DNA of 64,000 nt from Ruminococcus sp. (GTDB taxonomy: Bacteria > Bacillota > Clostridia > Oscillospirales > Ruminococcaceae): the NCBI GenBank assembly GCA_015066785.1, contig SVNT01000005.1, positions 62,001-126,000 of the forward strand, given 5' to 3'. Within the stretch, counting starts at the first letter, position 1, and each line of letters starts with the position of its first letter. A model generated the notes under the pieces. It worked only from the letters and a program-made list of their open reading frames with translations. It was not told the DNA's origin and ran no database searches. This document shows, piece by piece, positions 25,056 to 32,838 of the stretch. A program made the position numbers and the translations under genes.

Positions 25056-26030
25056 ATGAGGGATGTCGTAAAGGAGCGTCATGACGCAGAACCGAACAGA
25101 AGGCGCAAACGCCGCAGGAAAAACCTTTCGCTCTATTATGCGATGGTGATTGTTCTTGTTGTTATAGTCGGAATAATTCTGTCGCTGACGGTGCTTTTCA
25201 ATGTGACTGAAATTGAAGTTGTCGGCGACAGCGTGTATGGTGACGACCAGATTATTACCGCAAGTAAGATAAAGACGGGCGATAATCTTATCCGCATGGA
25301 CGCATCGAAGGCGGAAGACGATATAATGAGGGAGCTTGTCTACATTGACACGGTAAATGTAAAGCGTGTTCTTCCCGAAAAGGTTGAGATTGAGGTAACA
25401 CCGTCGATAAATTACGGTGCGGTGGAATGTAACTCGGGCTATCTTCTTATAAGCAGAACGGGGAAAATCCTCAACTATTCGCAGTTTGCAACGGTTGACC
25501 TCCCTGTAATCAGAGGGTGTGAGAGCGAAACTACCGAGCCGGGAACGGCTTTTGTCTGCTCGGACAACGAAAAGGATAAACTGCTCAAAACACTCCGTGA
25601 CGAAATGGTGCGCCTCGGCACATACGAGGATATAACGCTCATAGATATTTCGGACAGATACAATATCGTACTTGTCTACGACAACAGAATAACTATCGAA
25701 CTCGGAAGTCAGAATGACCTTTCCTACAAGCTGGAATATTCGTATATGCTGGTGACAAAAAACATCAGCGAAAACAAGGAGGGTACGCTTTTTATGAGAG
25801 GCGCAAACTCCAACGAGGCGTCGTTCGTTGAAAAATCCGACCTTGAAAAGTACGAAAGCGGAGCATACACGGCTATAACGACGGAAATGCCCGTTGTCAC
25901 CGACGAAAACGGCTCGGTTATAACCGAAGAAACCCTTGCAGGTTCATCTGTGGCGTCGGAAACTGCCGAAACAACTACAACTGCCGCAACGGAAAATCTT
26001 CCGCCTGTCGGCATCGTAGTGTCGGAATAG
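25056..26030 (+). CDS. ftsQ: Cell division protein FtsQ/DivIB
   Basis: A 324-residue bitopic protein: a basic N-terminal tail (RRRKRRRKN), one membrane helix (MVIVLVVIVGIILSLTVLF), then a POTRA domain (FNVTEIEVVGDSVY through IEVTPS). The C-terminal 50 residues form a Thr/Glu-rich disordered tail with ETTTTAATE. It bridges FtsL/DivIC to the divisome. It lies 12 nt after murA and shares its transcript. Confidence 0.9.
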   Translation: MRDVVKERHDAEPNRRRKRRRKNLSLYYAMVIVLVVIVGIILSLTVLFNVTEIEVVGDSVYGDDQIITASKIKTGDNLIRMDASKAEDDIMRELVYIDTVNVKRVLPEKVEIEVTPSINYGAVECNSGYLLISRTGKILNYSQFATVDLPVIRGCESETTEPGTAFVCSDNEKDKLLKTLRDEMVRLGTYEDITLIDISDRYNIVLVYDNRITIELGSQNDLSYKLEYSYMLVTKNISENKEGTLFMRGANSNEASFVEKSDLEKYESGAYTAITTEMPVVTDENGSVITEETLAGSSVASETAETTTTAATENLPPVGIVVSE

Positions 26031-26105
26031 GCTGAAAAAGCACATTTTTTTCAAATAATAAGTGCCTGAGGGCAATATTTTTGTTAAAAAAAATTCAAAA
26101 AAAAC

Positions 26106-26115
26106 TTGCTATAAT
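26106..26115 (+). promoter_or_regulatory. Extended -10 promoter before ftsZ
   Basis: TTGCTATAAT contains TG-N-TATAAT (TATAAT at 26110-26115) in an A-rich tract with no good -35 box, typical of an extended -10 promoter. It would give ftsZ its own transcript within the 158-bp gap after ftsQ. Confidence 0.5.
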
Positions 26116-26188
26116 TAAAAAAATGTGTTATCATTATTGTAAATGTAGTAAGTATGCAATAGTTTTATATACTTGGGAGGAAGTTGAA

Positions 26189-27262
26189 ATGCCTGGATTT
26201 ACACTTGACAGCGAAGTACTCGACCCCGTTGTTAATATAAAAGTAGTGGGTGTCGGAGGCGGCGGCGGTAACGCCCTCAACTGTATGGCAACATCAGGAA
26301 TTAAAGATATTGAATTCGTGGCGGTAAATACCGACGCAATGGCCCTCAGAAATTCAAGGGCAACAGCAAAGATTCAGATAGGAGCAAAGCTCACAAAGGG
26401 CCGTGGCGCAGGAAACAAGCCTGAAATCGGCGCACGCTCCGCAGAAGAAAACAAGGAAGAAATCGCAGCTGCAATCAAGGGCGCAAATATGGTCTTTATC
26501 ACAGCAGGTATGGGCGGCGGAACAGGTACAGGTGCCGCACCTGTCGTTGCACAGATTGCAAAGGAAATGGAAATTCTTACGGTTGCGGTTGTTACGAAGC
26601 CCTTCCTTTTTGAGAGAGAACAGAAAATGAAGCAGGCTGAAGAGGGAATTGAAGAACTCAAGAAGCATGTTGACTCTCTCGTTGTTATCCCTAACGAAAG
26701 ACTTCTCGTAGGCAACGAAAAGCCCCTTACAATGAAGGAAAGCTTTGCACTTGCAGACGATATTCTTAAAACAGGTGTAAAGAGCATCTCTGACCTTATC
26801 ACAGAGGACGGCTTTATCAACCTTGACTTCGCTGACGTATCTTCAATCATGAAGGATGCAGGATATGCACATATGGCTATCGGTCACGGTACAGGCAAGG
26901 ACAAGGCTGTCGAGGCTGCAAACAAGGTTATCACCAGCCCCCTGCTCGAAACTTCAATCAGTGGTGCGACAAAGCTCCTCATCAACATCGTTATGTCAGA
27001 GGATGTTCTCGCATCAGATGTCGATACAGCTACAAAGCTCATCTCCGATGCTGCTGCTGACGGCGTAGAAATCATCTTCGGTACATCCTTCAAGGAGGAA
27101 CTTCAGGACGAAATGCTCGTTACTGTTATTGCTGCCGGATTTGACGCCCCTGCGGGAGTTACAAAGATTGACAACCCCATCATCGACAGCACAGGAAATG
27201 TCAAGGGCGACCTTTTCGGCGATGATTTCGGCGATATCTTCAATATTCTCGATAACAAGTAA
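26189..27262 (+). CDS. ftsZ: Cell division GTPase FtsZ
   Basis: A 357-residue tubulin-like GTPase forming the Z-ring. Motifs: GVGGGGGNALN near residue 21, the tubulin signature GGGTGTGAAP at 109-118, and the T7 loop NLDFADVSSIMKDAG. The C-terminal linker is very short and the conserved tail peptide reads DIFNILDNK, which departs from the common IPxFL form and may affect which membrane anchor is used; ftsA is absent from this cluster. The start ATG 26189 follows GGGAGGA; the frame is open upstream without an SD. Confidence 0.96.
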   Translation: MPGFTLDSEVLDPVVNIKVVGVGGGGGNALNCMATSGIKDIEFVAVNTDAMALRNSRATAKIQIGAKLTKGRGAGNKPEIGARSAEENKEEIAAAIKGANMVFITAGMGGGTGTGAAPVVAQIAKEMEILTVAVVTKPFLFEREQKMKQAEEGIEELKKHVDSLVVIPNERLLVGNEKPLTMKESFALADDILKTGVKSISDLITEDGFINLDFADVSSIMKDAGYAHMAIGHGTGKDKAVEAANKVITSPLLETSISGATKLLINIVMSEDVLASDVDTATKLISDAAADGVEIIFGTSFKEELQDEMLVTVIAAGFDAPAGVTKIDNPIIDSTGNVKGDLFGDDFGDIFNILDNK

Positions 27263-27291
27263 TATTGAAATTTTAAACAAAATACACAATT

Positions 27292-27318
27292 TAGAGCGTG
27301 GAATTTCTCTGCGCTCTA
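27292..27318 (+). terminator. Weak terminator after ftsZ
   Basis: A 7-bp stem TAGAGCG / CGCTCTA with a 13-nt loop, followed by TTTGGTTTT. Weak on its own. Confidence 0.45.
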
Positions 27319-27330
27319 TTTGGTTTTAGC

Positions 27331-27359
27331 TTGAAATCTTGAATTTTTTGTGATATAAT
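27331..27359 (+). promoter_or_regulatory. Promoter of the DivIVA-like gene
   Basis: TTGAAA (27331-27336), 17-bp spacer, TATAAT (27354-27359). The roughly 95-nt leader is A/T-rich and contains an imperfect hairpin around CGATATTACCCGA and TATCGGG. Confidence 0.8.
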
Positions 27360-27462
27360 GATTAAAGCGATATTACCCGAGGCAAAAAATGTCTTATAAT
27401 ATCGGGATATACATATTAAATAATATATTACTATAAAAGATATTTTGTAGGAGGTACATCAA

Positions 27463-28329
27463 ATGGAAAATACAGGATTTTTGAAGACGGTAAACTTCGG
27501 CGGATTCGATAAGAAGGACGTACTTGCTTATGTCGACAGCCTCAACACAAAGATTTACACTCTTGAAGGCGAACTCGAAGAAGCAAGAGCTAACGGCGGC
27601 GGTGGAGCAGTAAATGCTGACCTCGACGAAATGCTTTCAAAGGAAAGAGCAAAGGCAGGAGAGCTCAACTCAAAGGTAAATACTCTTACACTTACAATTC
27701 AGGACCACGAGGCTACAATCAAGGCTAAGGACGAAGAAATCGAAAAGCTCAAGGCTCAGGTTGACGAACTCGAAGACAAGCTCAGAAATGCAGGCTCAAT
27801 GGAAGCTAGCACAACAGACATCGCAAATGTATTCGTTGAAGCTCAGAAGTCTGCAAGCGCTATCGTTGCACAGGCTAAGGAAAGTGCAAAGAAGATGGAT
27901 GCTGACGCTAAGAGCCTCGCTGATTCTGTAATCAACGACGCTAACCAGCAGGCTGCAAAGATTATCGCAGACGCTGAAAACGAAAGCTCTGCAATCAAGG
28001 CTAAGAACGCTGAAACAAAGGCAGCTATCCGTGATGACATCAACAACCTTATGGTAAGCATCACAACTCTCGGCACAACACTCGCAGACTTCAACAAGGA
28101 CAGCACTGCTGTTCTCGAAAAGGCTAAGGGACTTATCGGCGACGCTCAGAGAAGCTTTGACGCTCCCAACATCGCAGCAGCTCCCACAACAGCTAAGCCT
28201 GCAGCAGCTCCCAAGGCAGCTGACATAAAGGAAGAAAAGCACGAAAAGCCCACACCTAAGCTCGACTTCGGCGATCTCGGAGATCTTCTCAACGCAGTAG
28301 AGGCTGAGGCTAAGAAGGACGCTGAATAA
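27463..28329 (+). CDS. DivIVA-like coiled-coil protein
   Basis: A 288-residue protein. The N-terminus FLKTVNFGGFDKKDVLAYVDSLN resembles the DivIVA/GpsB lipid-binding motif; it is followed by a leucine-zipper-like coiled coil (about residues 30-115), a second helical stretch with AKESAKKMDADAKSLADSV repeats, and an Ala/Pro/Lys-rich C-terminus. Position right after ftsZ suggests a polar or septal scaffold. Codon choice (GCT, AAG, CTC) looks like that of a highly expressed gene. GTAGGAGGTACATCAA is a strong SD. The next gene starts 1 nt after its stop. Confidence 0.75.
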   Translation: MENTGFLKTVNFGGFDKKDVLAYVDSLNTKIYTLEGELEEARANGGGGAVNADLDEMLSKERAKAGELNSKVNTLTLTIQDHEATIKAKDEEIEKLKAQVDELEDKLRNAGSMEASTTDIANVFVEAQKSASAIVAQAKESAKKMDADAKSLADSVINDANQQAAKIIADAENESSAIKAKNAETKAAIRDDINNLMVSITTLGTTLADFNKDSTAVLEKAKGLIGDAQRSFDAPNIAAAPTTAKPAAAPKAADIKEEKHEKPTPKLDFGDLGDLLNAVEAEAKKDAE

Positions 28330-28330
28330 T

Positions 28331-28885
28331 TTGGCGAATACATACAAGCTTAATGTGACACAGCTCAGGGAGTATGCACCGAAGCTGAAAATCGGTGACA
28401 AGGTGACGCTCAGCGGAACGGTTTATACCGCAAGGGATGCCGCACACAAGCGTTTCTTCGCCCTCATCGACGATGGAAAGGAACTCCCGATAGACATAAA
28501 GGACAGCGTGATTTATTACGCAGGGCCGACTCCTGCACCCGAAGGACGACCGATAGGCTCCTGTGGGCCTACGACATCGGGGCGTATGGATAAGTTTGCA
28601 CCGAAATTGCTCGATATGGGGCTTGTTGCGATGATAGGCAAGGGCGAACGCTCATCTGAGGTCTGTGACGCCGTTGTACGCAACAAAGCGGTTTATCTTT
28701 GTGCGATAGGCGGCGCAGGTGCTCTGGCGGCGGACTGCATCAAAAGCTGTGAGGTTGTTGCGTTTGACGACCTCGGCTGTGAATCCGTAAAAAAGCTTAC
28801 CGTTGAGGATTTTCCTCTGATTGTTGCGAATGACTGCAACGGGGGAGATATTTTCTCCGACGGACGAAAAGAATATTGCAAATAG
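28331..28885 (+). CDS. Fumarase/tartrate dehydratase beta-subunit-like protein
   Basis: A 184-residue protein of the class I fumarate hydratase beta (TtdB) family. Conserved blocks: LKIGDKVTLSGTVYTARDAAHKR, then GPTTSGRMDKFAPKLLD and MGLVAMIGKG, and AIGGAGALAADCI. This beta domain normally works with an Fe-S alpha subunit to interconvert fumarate and malate; no alpha subunit is adjacent. The start is TTG at 28331, supported by AAGGA inside the end of the upstream gene and by conserved residues from codon 5. It is co-transcribed with the DivIVA-like gene. Confidence 0.8.
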   Translation: MANTYKLNVTQLREYAPKLKIGDKVTLSGTVYTARDAAHKRFFALIDDGKELPIDIKDSVIYYAGPTPAPEGRPIGSCGPTTSGRMDKFAPKLLDMGLVAMIGKGERSSEVCDAVVRNKAVYLCAIGGAGALAADCIKSCEVVAFDDLGCESVKKLTVEDFPLIVANDCNGGDIFSDGRKEYCK

Positions 28886-28894
28886 CTATTACCG

Positions 28895-28932
28895 GGTTTC
28901 TGTATCAGGTTGCTGATACAGAAACCTTTTTT
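28895..28932 (+). terminator. Strong terminator after the TtdB-like gene
   Basis: A perfect 14-bp stem GGTTTCTGTATCAG / CTGATACAGAAACC with loop GTTG, followed by six T. Confidence 0.92.
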
Positions 28933-29015
28933 ATGAAATTGTTTATTTTTTTAGGATATTTTGACTAATAAATGAACATTTTTTTGTGAGTTCACTAGAA
29001 CTTTTCTTGAAATAC

Positions 29016-29044
29016 TTGACAATTCTTTTGCCTGCTGATATGAT
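29016..29044 (+). promoter_or_regulatory. Promoter of sigH
   Basis: TTGACA (29016-29021), 17-bp spacer, TATGAT (29039-29044). It is sigma-A type. Confidence 0.85.
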
Positions 29045-29080
29045 GAATGTGTGATATTTTGCGTGTTTACGAGGTGTATT

Positions 29081-29671
29081 ATGTCTTTTCGTTTTGAAAA
29101 TGATGAAAAATCATCCTTGACAGATGAGGAACTGATTGAGTCATATCGCAACGACGACACGACAGGATATATACTCATAAAAAAGTACGCAGGAATAGTC
29201 ACCGCAAAGGCAAAATATCTTTCGTCAAGGGGCGGGGCAGACTCCGACGACCTGGTGCAGGAGGGGTTTCTCGGACTTCTCAATGCTATACGCACATACC
29301 GCAACGGCAAGGGTGCGTCGTTTTCCACCTATGCAACGAGATGCATTGAAAACAAGATGAAAACCGCAATCAGAAAGCACAGCCGTGTGGATATTCCGAC
29401 TGCTGATGAATTTGATGATGAGCCTGACGATAATACTCCCGAAACGCTTTTCTTCGACAAGGAAAATTCCACGGAGATAGAAAATGCGATAATGGGACAG
29501 CTTTCCAGAATGGAAAGCACAATATTCCGACTTTTCCTCAGGGGAGAGAATTACGAAGAAATCTCCAGAAAAACGGGAGTGTCTGTAAAATCAGTGGACA
29601 ATGCACTTCAGCGTTCAAGAAAAAAGCTGAAGGAAGCGTTTGTTGCAGGCAGACTTTTCAACAAGACATAA
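29081..29671 (+). CDS. sigH: RNA polymerase sigma factor SigH (sporulation)
   Basis: A 196-residue sigma-70 family factor. Region 2 reads ADSDDLVQEGFLGLLNAIRTY with FSTYATRCIENKM, and region 4 is a C-terminal HTH (NYEEISRKTGVSVKSVDNALQRSRKKL). Length, the N-terminal LTDEELIESYRNDDTTGYILIKKY and the short linker fit sigma-H, which starts sporulation in Firmicutes. The start ATG 29081 follows GAGGTG; the longer frame lacks an SD. Confidence 0.85.
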   Translation: MSFRFENDEKSSLTDEELIESYRNDDTTGYILIKKYAGIVTAKAKYLSSRGGADSDDLVQEGFLGLLNAIRTYRNGKGASFSTYATRCIENKMKTAIRKHSRVDIPTADEFDDEPDDNTPETLFFDKENSTEIENAIMGQLSRMESTIFRLFLRGENYEEISRKTGVSVKSVDNALQRSRKKLKEAFVAGRLFNKT

Positions 29672-29687
29672 ACGGTGAAAGCCGTTT
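29670..29687 (+). terminator. Small hairpin after sigH
   Basis: AAACGG / CCGTTT with a 6-nt loop directly at the sigH stop, followed by TATATATAT rather than a T-run. Weak terminator or processing signal. Confidence 0.35.
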
Positions 29688-29695
29688 ATATATAT

Positions 29696-29769
29696 GGCCT
29701 AATAGCTTAATTCCAGAGCGTTGTTGTTTTTTTACATCAAAGGTGTCGGTGCAAGTCCGTCTGAGGCAA
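29696..29769 (+). pseudogene. tRNA-like sequence, probably a decayed tRNA
   Basis: Placed on a tRNA frame it has TA at positions 8-9, a D-arm GCTT/GAGC with a 7-nt loop, and a T-arm GTCGG/CCGTC with a 7-nt loop reading TGCAAGT (G replaces the invariant T55). The acceptor ends pair at only about 5 of 7 positions. The anticodon arm is disrupted by a run of seven T, leaving a 10-nt loop, and no CCA is encoded. A tRNA fossil or an unrelated tRNA-like RNA; not a functional standard tRNA. Confidence 0.4.
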
Positions 29770-29797
29770 AAAAATATTTTTAAGCGAGGGAAATCAA

Positions 29798-30076
29798 ATG
29801 TACGAAGACAAGACACTCATCTGTAAAGAATGCGGCAACGAATTTGTATTCACAGCAGGCGAACAGGAATTCTATGCTGAAAAGGGCTTTGTAAACGAAC
29901 CCCAGAGATGCAAGAGCTGCCGTGACGCAAGAAAGAACAGCGCTAGAGGCGAAAGAGAAATGTTCACAGCTACATGCGCTAACTGCGGCAAGGAAGCTAA
30001 GGTTCCTTTCAGACCCCGTGAAGACAGACCTGTATACTGCAGCGAATGCTTCGCAAAGATGAAGGAAGAAGGCTAA
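29798..30076 (+). CDS. Small zinc-ribbon protein
   Basis: A 92-residue protein with two zinc-binding modules. The first has CKECG at residues 9-13 and CKSCR near 38; the second has CANCGKE and CSECF. The intervening YAEKGFVNEPQRCKSC pattern is the treble-clef/ribbon type common in small Firmicute proteins sometimes found near ribosomal genes. Function unknown; nucleic acid or ribosome binding is an inference. Codon usage is strongly biased toward GCT/AAG, as in highly expressed genes. GCGAGGG provides the SD. Confidence 0.8.
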   Translation: MYEDKTLICKECGNEFVFTAGEQEFYAEKGFVNEPQRCKSCRDARKNSARGEREMFTATCANCGKEAKVPFRPREDRPVYCSECFAKMKEEG

Positions 30077-30109
30077 GGGTAAGCCTTTGGCAATCTTAAC
30101 AGACAAATC

Positions 30110-30140
30110 AAGGGTATCGAGTTTATTACTCGGTACCCTT
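30110..30140. terminator. Bidirectional terminator
   Basis: AAGGGTATCGAG / CTCGGTACCCTT with a TTTATTA loop, followed by AATTTTT. It lies between the zinc-ribbon gene and the convergent gene ending at 30151. Confidence 0.8.
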
Positions 30141-30150
30141 AATTTTTGTA

Positions 30151-31386
30151 TTATTTCAGTTCGGTTTCGGTGACGGAAACGCCCTCGCCTGCCGCAAGCG
30201 ACGACGCTACCGAGATGTGAAAATCACGTATCCAGTCACGGCCGTTTTCTGTGATGTCTACCATTGTGTAGTACGAATTCGACGAGGTCAATTTCTGAAA
30301 GCCGTAGTTCTCGTGAGAAATTTCGGTAACAATTCCGTCGATGATGAGCGAAGGTTCATCGGCAGAGTAGATTTTCAGTGGCGACCTGTGTTCGTGGATG
30401 AGATTAAGCTCCCCGCCCGAAATCGTCACCTTGTTTGCAATCAGCCCCGAGGCGTTGCCCGAGCGTCCCGTTGCGGTGACGGAGGCTTTATCTTTCAGGC
30501 TGAAATTGCCTGCATTCTTGCTCCCTGTCAGGAAAATTCCCGCTTTGTGACCGTCTGCATTGACAACGGCATTGCCCGATGCGGAAAAATCCGAGCCGAA
30601 TATGCGGTAGGACATACCCGAAGCCGAATAACCTGCGCATATTCCTGCACCGCTGAGGCTGTATGCGTCAAGCGTTGCGTTGTCGGTGATGGCAAAATGT
30701 CCTTTCACGGAAACGCAGTCATTAGTGGACTTTATGTTCATTTTTGAGTTGCCCGACATTACTATGTTTCGTGCGGTGACTATACCGGGGAATATGTTCC
30801 TTTCGGGAAGATAGTGGTCAACATCGAGGTTGTCGTATTCGATGGAAGAGTTGCCTGAAAGCGCAAGCTCATAATACACATAAATCAGATGAGAGGTTAT
30901 TATTTTTGCATTGTCGAAAAGATGAAGCGCCCCGTAACAAGAAGAATCGTCGTTGTAGTATATTCCGCACACGCCGTCATCGTCCTTTTCGGGAAAGACA
31001 TTCAGCTCAACATCATCGGTGAGGTTTATCGCCGAATTCGTGACATCAATGCGTGAGGTGTAGAGCTTTCCGTCGCCTGCAAAGGTGAGGTGATTTTCGT
31101 GGATAAATATATCAAACTCTCCCGTTGTGTGAATGTTGTTCCTTCCGACAAGGTTTATCGTAAGCTCGTCAAAGCCCTTTATGTATATCCCGTAACGCTC
31201 GTCGGAGGAAACGGTCACATTATCAAGGGTGAGGACATTTTCGGAAAATGTAACGCCATCAACCGTTTCACCTGCAAGGATGTCCTTGCCGTCGATTTTG
31301 AGCGTTCTCGGATCATATGCGTAGGTTGTCGGCATACAGCAGAGCATAAGCGTCAGCGAAAGAAAAATGCAGATTATTTTTTTCAT
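30151..31386 (-). CDS. Secreted protein with predicted beta-helix repeats
   Basis: A 411-residue protein with a cleavable signal peptide (LSLTLMLCCMPTTYA). The mature part is rich in short alternating strands with repeated Asn/Gly turns and phrases such as LTLDNVTVSSDERYGIYIKG, INLTDD, ALSGNSSIEY and VVNADGHKAGIFL, typical of right-handed beta-helices. Similar secreted proteins in gut Firmicutes carry carbohydrate-binding repeats, but I recognise no catalytic site. It is probably exported to the surface. The start ATG 31386 follows GGGGGATTTCA. A small membrane protein gene lies 23 nt upstream in the same direction. Confidence 0.7.
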   Translation of the reverse strand: MKKIICIFLSLTLMLCCMPTTYAYDPRTLKIDGKDILAGETVDGVTFSENVLTLDNVTVSSDERYGIYIKGFDELTINLVGRNNIHTTGEFDIFIHENHLTFAGDGKLYTSRIDVTNSAINLTDDVELNVFPEKDDDGVCGIYYNDDSSCYGALHLFDNAKIITSHLIYVYYELALSGNSSIEYDNLDVDHYLPERNIFPGIVTARNIVMSGNSKMNIKSTNDCVSVKGHFAITDNATLDAYSLSGAGICAGYSASGMSYRIFGSDFSASGNAVVNADGHKAGIFLTGSKNAGNFSLKDKASVTATGRSGNASGLIANKVTISGGELNLIHEHRSPLKIYSADEPSLIIDGIVTEISHENYGFQKLTSSNSYYTMVDITENGRDWIRDFHISVASSLAAGEGVSVTETELK

Positions 31387-31409
31387 TGAAATCCCCCGTT
31401 TTTATAATT

Positions 31410-31751
31410 TCAGTTGACAAGAAACGGCTTGCCGTTAGGTATCCAGTAAAGGTTGAGAAAAATTCCCGAAAGTGAAATCAGCAGGGTGAGCAGGGCTTTC
31501 GGCAGGGATTTTTCGTGTATGAATTTTTTCAGGCATACAAACAGGTATATGGAGTGGTATACAATGTGACAATATGTCAGCTGTGCAAGCAGATATATAA
31601 TCAGCGAAGCGGGCAGAAACGAAAGCGCTTTCGGGAAAAGCATATCGGGGTATATATTCGCAAAGAGTGATATGAAAAGCAGTATCATAAGATAGAGGAT
31701 GTTGATTGCGGAATAGAGTGAAAAGCCTTTATAAATCGCATTGTTTCCCAT
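31410..31751 (-). CDS. Small membrane protein, unknown function
   Basis: A 113-residue hydrophobic protein with about four predicted membrane helices (around residues 12-32, 38-58, 62-76 and 85-103) and a small basic loop FIHEKSLPK. I do not recognise a family. AGGAGGG seven nt before the ATG supports it as a real gene, and it is probably co-transcribed with the secreted beta-helix protein gene. Confidence 0.6.
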   Translation of the reverse strand: MGNNAIYKGFSLYSAINILYLMILLFISLFANIYPDMLFPKALSFLPASLIIYLLAQLTYCHIVYHSIYLFVCLKKFIHEKSLPKALLTLLISLSGIFLNLYWIPNGKPFLVN

Positions 31752-31830
31752 AGCTACCCTCCTGTGAAATCACGGATTTATTCCTATTAATTATAATAGC
31801 GTACGGAAATAACAATGTCAATAAAATTCC

Positions 31831-31859
31831 TTGCTAAACGGCGGAAAATGTGGTAAAAT
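31831..31859 (+). promoter_or_regulatory. Promoter of the DUF1858 gene
   Basis: TTGCTA (31831-31836), 17-bp spacer, TAAAAT (31854-31859). Confidence 0.65.
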
Positions 31860-31890
31860 AAAATATATATTTGAATCGGAGGAAAAACAA

Positions 31891-32094
31891 ATGGCACAGA
31901 TAACAAAAGACACAATAATCGGCGATATTCTCGATATGAATATGGACACTGCACCTTTCTTTCTTGAGATGGGAATGCACTGCCTCGGTTGCCCCTCAGC
32001 AAGAGGAGAAACAATCGGACAGGCTTGCGAGGTGCACGGCGTCAGCGCTGATGAGCTTGTGAAAAAGCTCAACGACTTTATGAACAACAACTAG
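31891..32094 (+). CDS. DUF1858 small protein
   Basis: A 67-residue protein with TIIGDILDMNMDTAPFFLEMGMHCLGC, split here as TIIGDILDMN and FFLEMGMHCLGCP, the DUF1858 signature with its CxxC. This domain also forms the N-terminus of the iron-sulfur repair protein ScdA/RIC and of hybrid proteins in anaerobes, so a role in redox or Fe-S handling is likely but unproven. The start was set at ATG 31891 behind CGGAGGAAAAAC. It is monocistronic, closed by a GC-rich terminator. Confidence 0.85.
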   Translation: MAQITKDTIIGDILDMNMDTAPFFLEMGMHCLGCPSARGETIGQACEVHGVSADELVKKLNDFMNNN

Positions 32095-32102
32095 GACAAA
32101 TT

Positions 32103-32132
32103 CCGCCGCCATTGGCTTTTGGCGGCGGTTTT
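32103..32132 (+). terminator. Terminator after the DUF1858 gene
   Basis: CCGCCGCC / GGCGGCGG with a 10-nt loop and TTTT. Confidence 0.85.
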
Positions 32133-32157
32133 GCGGTACATAGAAAGGTAATGCGTT

Positions 32158-32838
32158 ATGCTGGATAAAAGACTGGGCGTATGTATGTCGCTTGTTTCCG
32201 ACGGGGGAATAGCCTGTGATGTCGGCACCGACCACGCATATCTTGCGGCGGAGCTTTTACTTGCGGGCAGGTGTACAAAGGTCATAGCTTCGGATATTGC
32301 CGACGGCCCTCTTGACGCCGCACGACAGACGATAGAGAAAAAAGGTCTTTCCGACAGGGCGGAGGTTGTAAAATCCGACGGACTGAAAAATATCACTCCC
32401 GACGGGATAACGGATGTCATTATGGCAGGAATGGGCGGAGAACTTATCGCCCGCATTATTTCGGAGGCGCCGTGGCTGAAGGAAAACCGTGTGCGGCTGA
32501 TACTCCAGCCGATGACGAAGGAAAAAGAACTCCGCAGGGAGCTTTATCGCAGTGGATTTTCTATCTCAGAGGAAAAGGCTGTCCGTGACGGAAAGCGTGC
32601 CTACACGGTGATGCTTGCGCTCTACACGGGCGAGGTGCGTGAGGGAATCTCCGTGCGTGAGGAATACTTCGGGGCGCTTGTGTTCGACAACGACGATGCG
32701 GCAGCTTACGGCGAGAAGGTTCTTACACGCCTCGGGAAAGAGCTTGACGGCTGTCGCTCGGAAGGGAAACCCGAAACGGCACAGCTGGAGGAGATAAAGG
32801 CAGAGCTTGTGAAAATTATCGGAGGTAACGAAAAATGA
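32158..32838 (+). CDS. trmK: tRNA (adenine22-N1)-methyltransferase TrmK
   Basis: A 226-residue SAM-dependent enzyme. The SAM loop VSDGGIACDVGTDHAYLA, the DIADGPL segment and MAGMGGELIARI identify the TrmK (YqfN) family, which methylates A22 in the D-loop of tRNAs. A C-terminal coiled coil (KPETAQLEEIKAELVK) is usual. The next gene starts in an ATGA overlap; the trmK-nif3-like pair is conserved in Firmicutes. AAAGG upstream is a fair SD. Confidence 0.92.
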   Translation: MLDKRLGVCMSLVSDGGIACDVGTDHAYLAAELLLAGRCTKVIASDIADGPLDAARQTIEKKGLSDRAEVVKSDGLKNITPDGITDVIMAGMGGELIARIISEAPWLKENRVRLILQPMTKEKELRRELYRSGFSISEEKAVRDGKRAYTVMLALYTGEVREGISVREEYFGALVFDNDDAAAYGEKVLTRLGKELDGCRSEGKPETAQLEEIKAELVKIIGGNEK

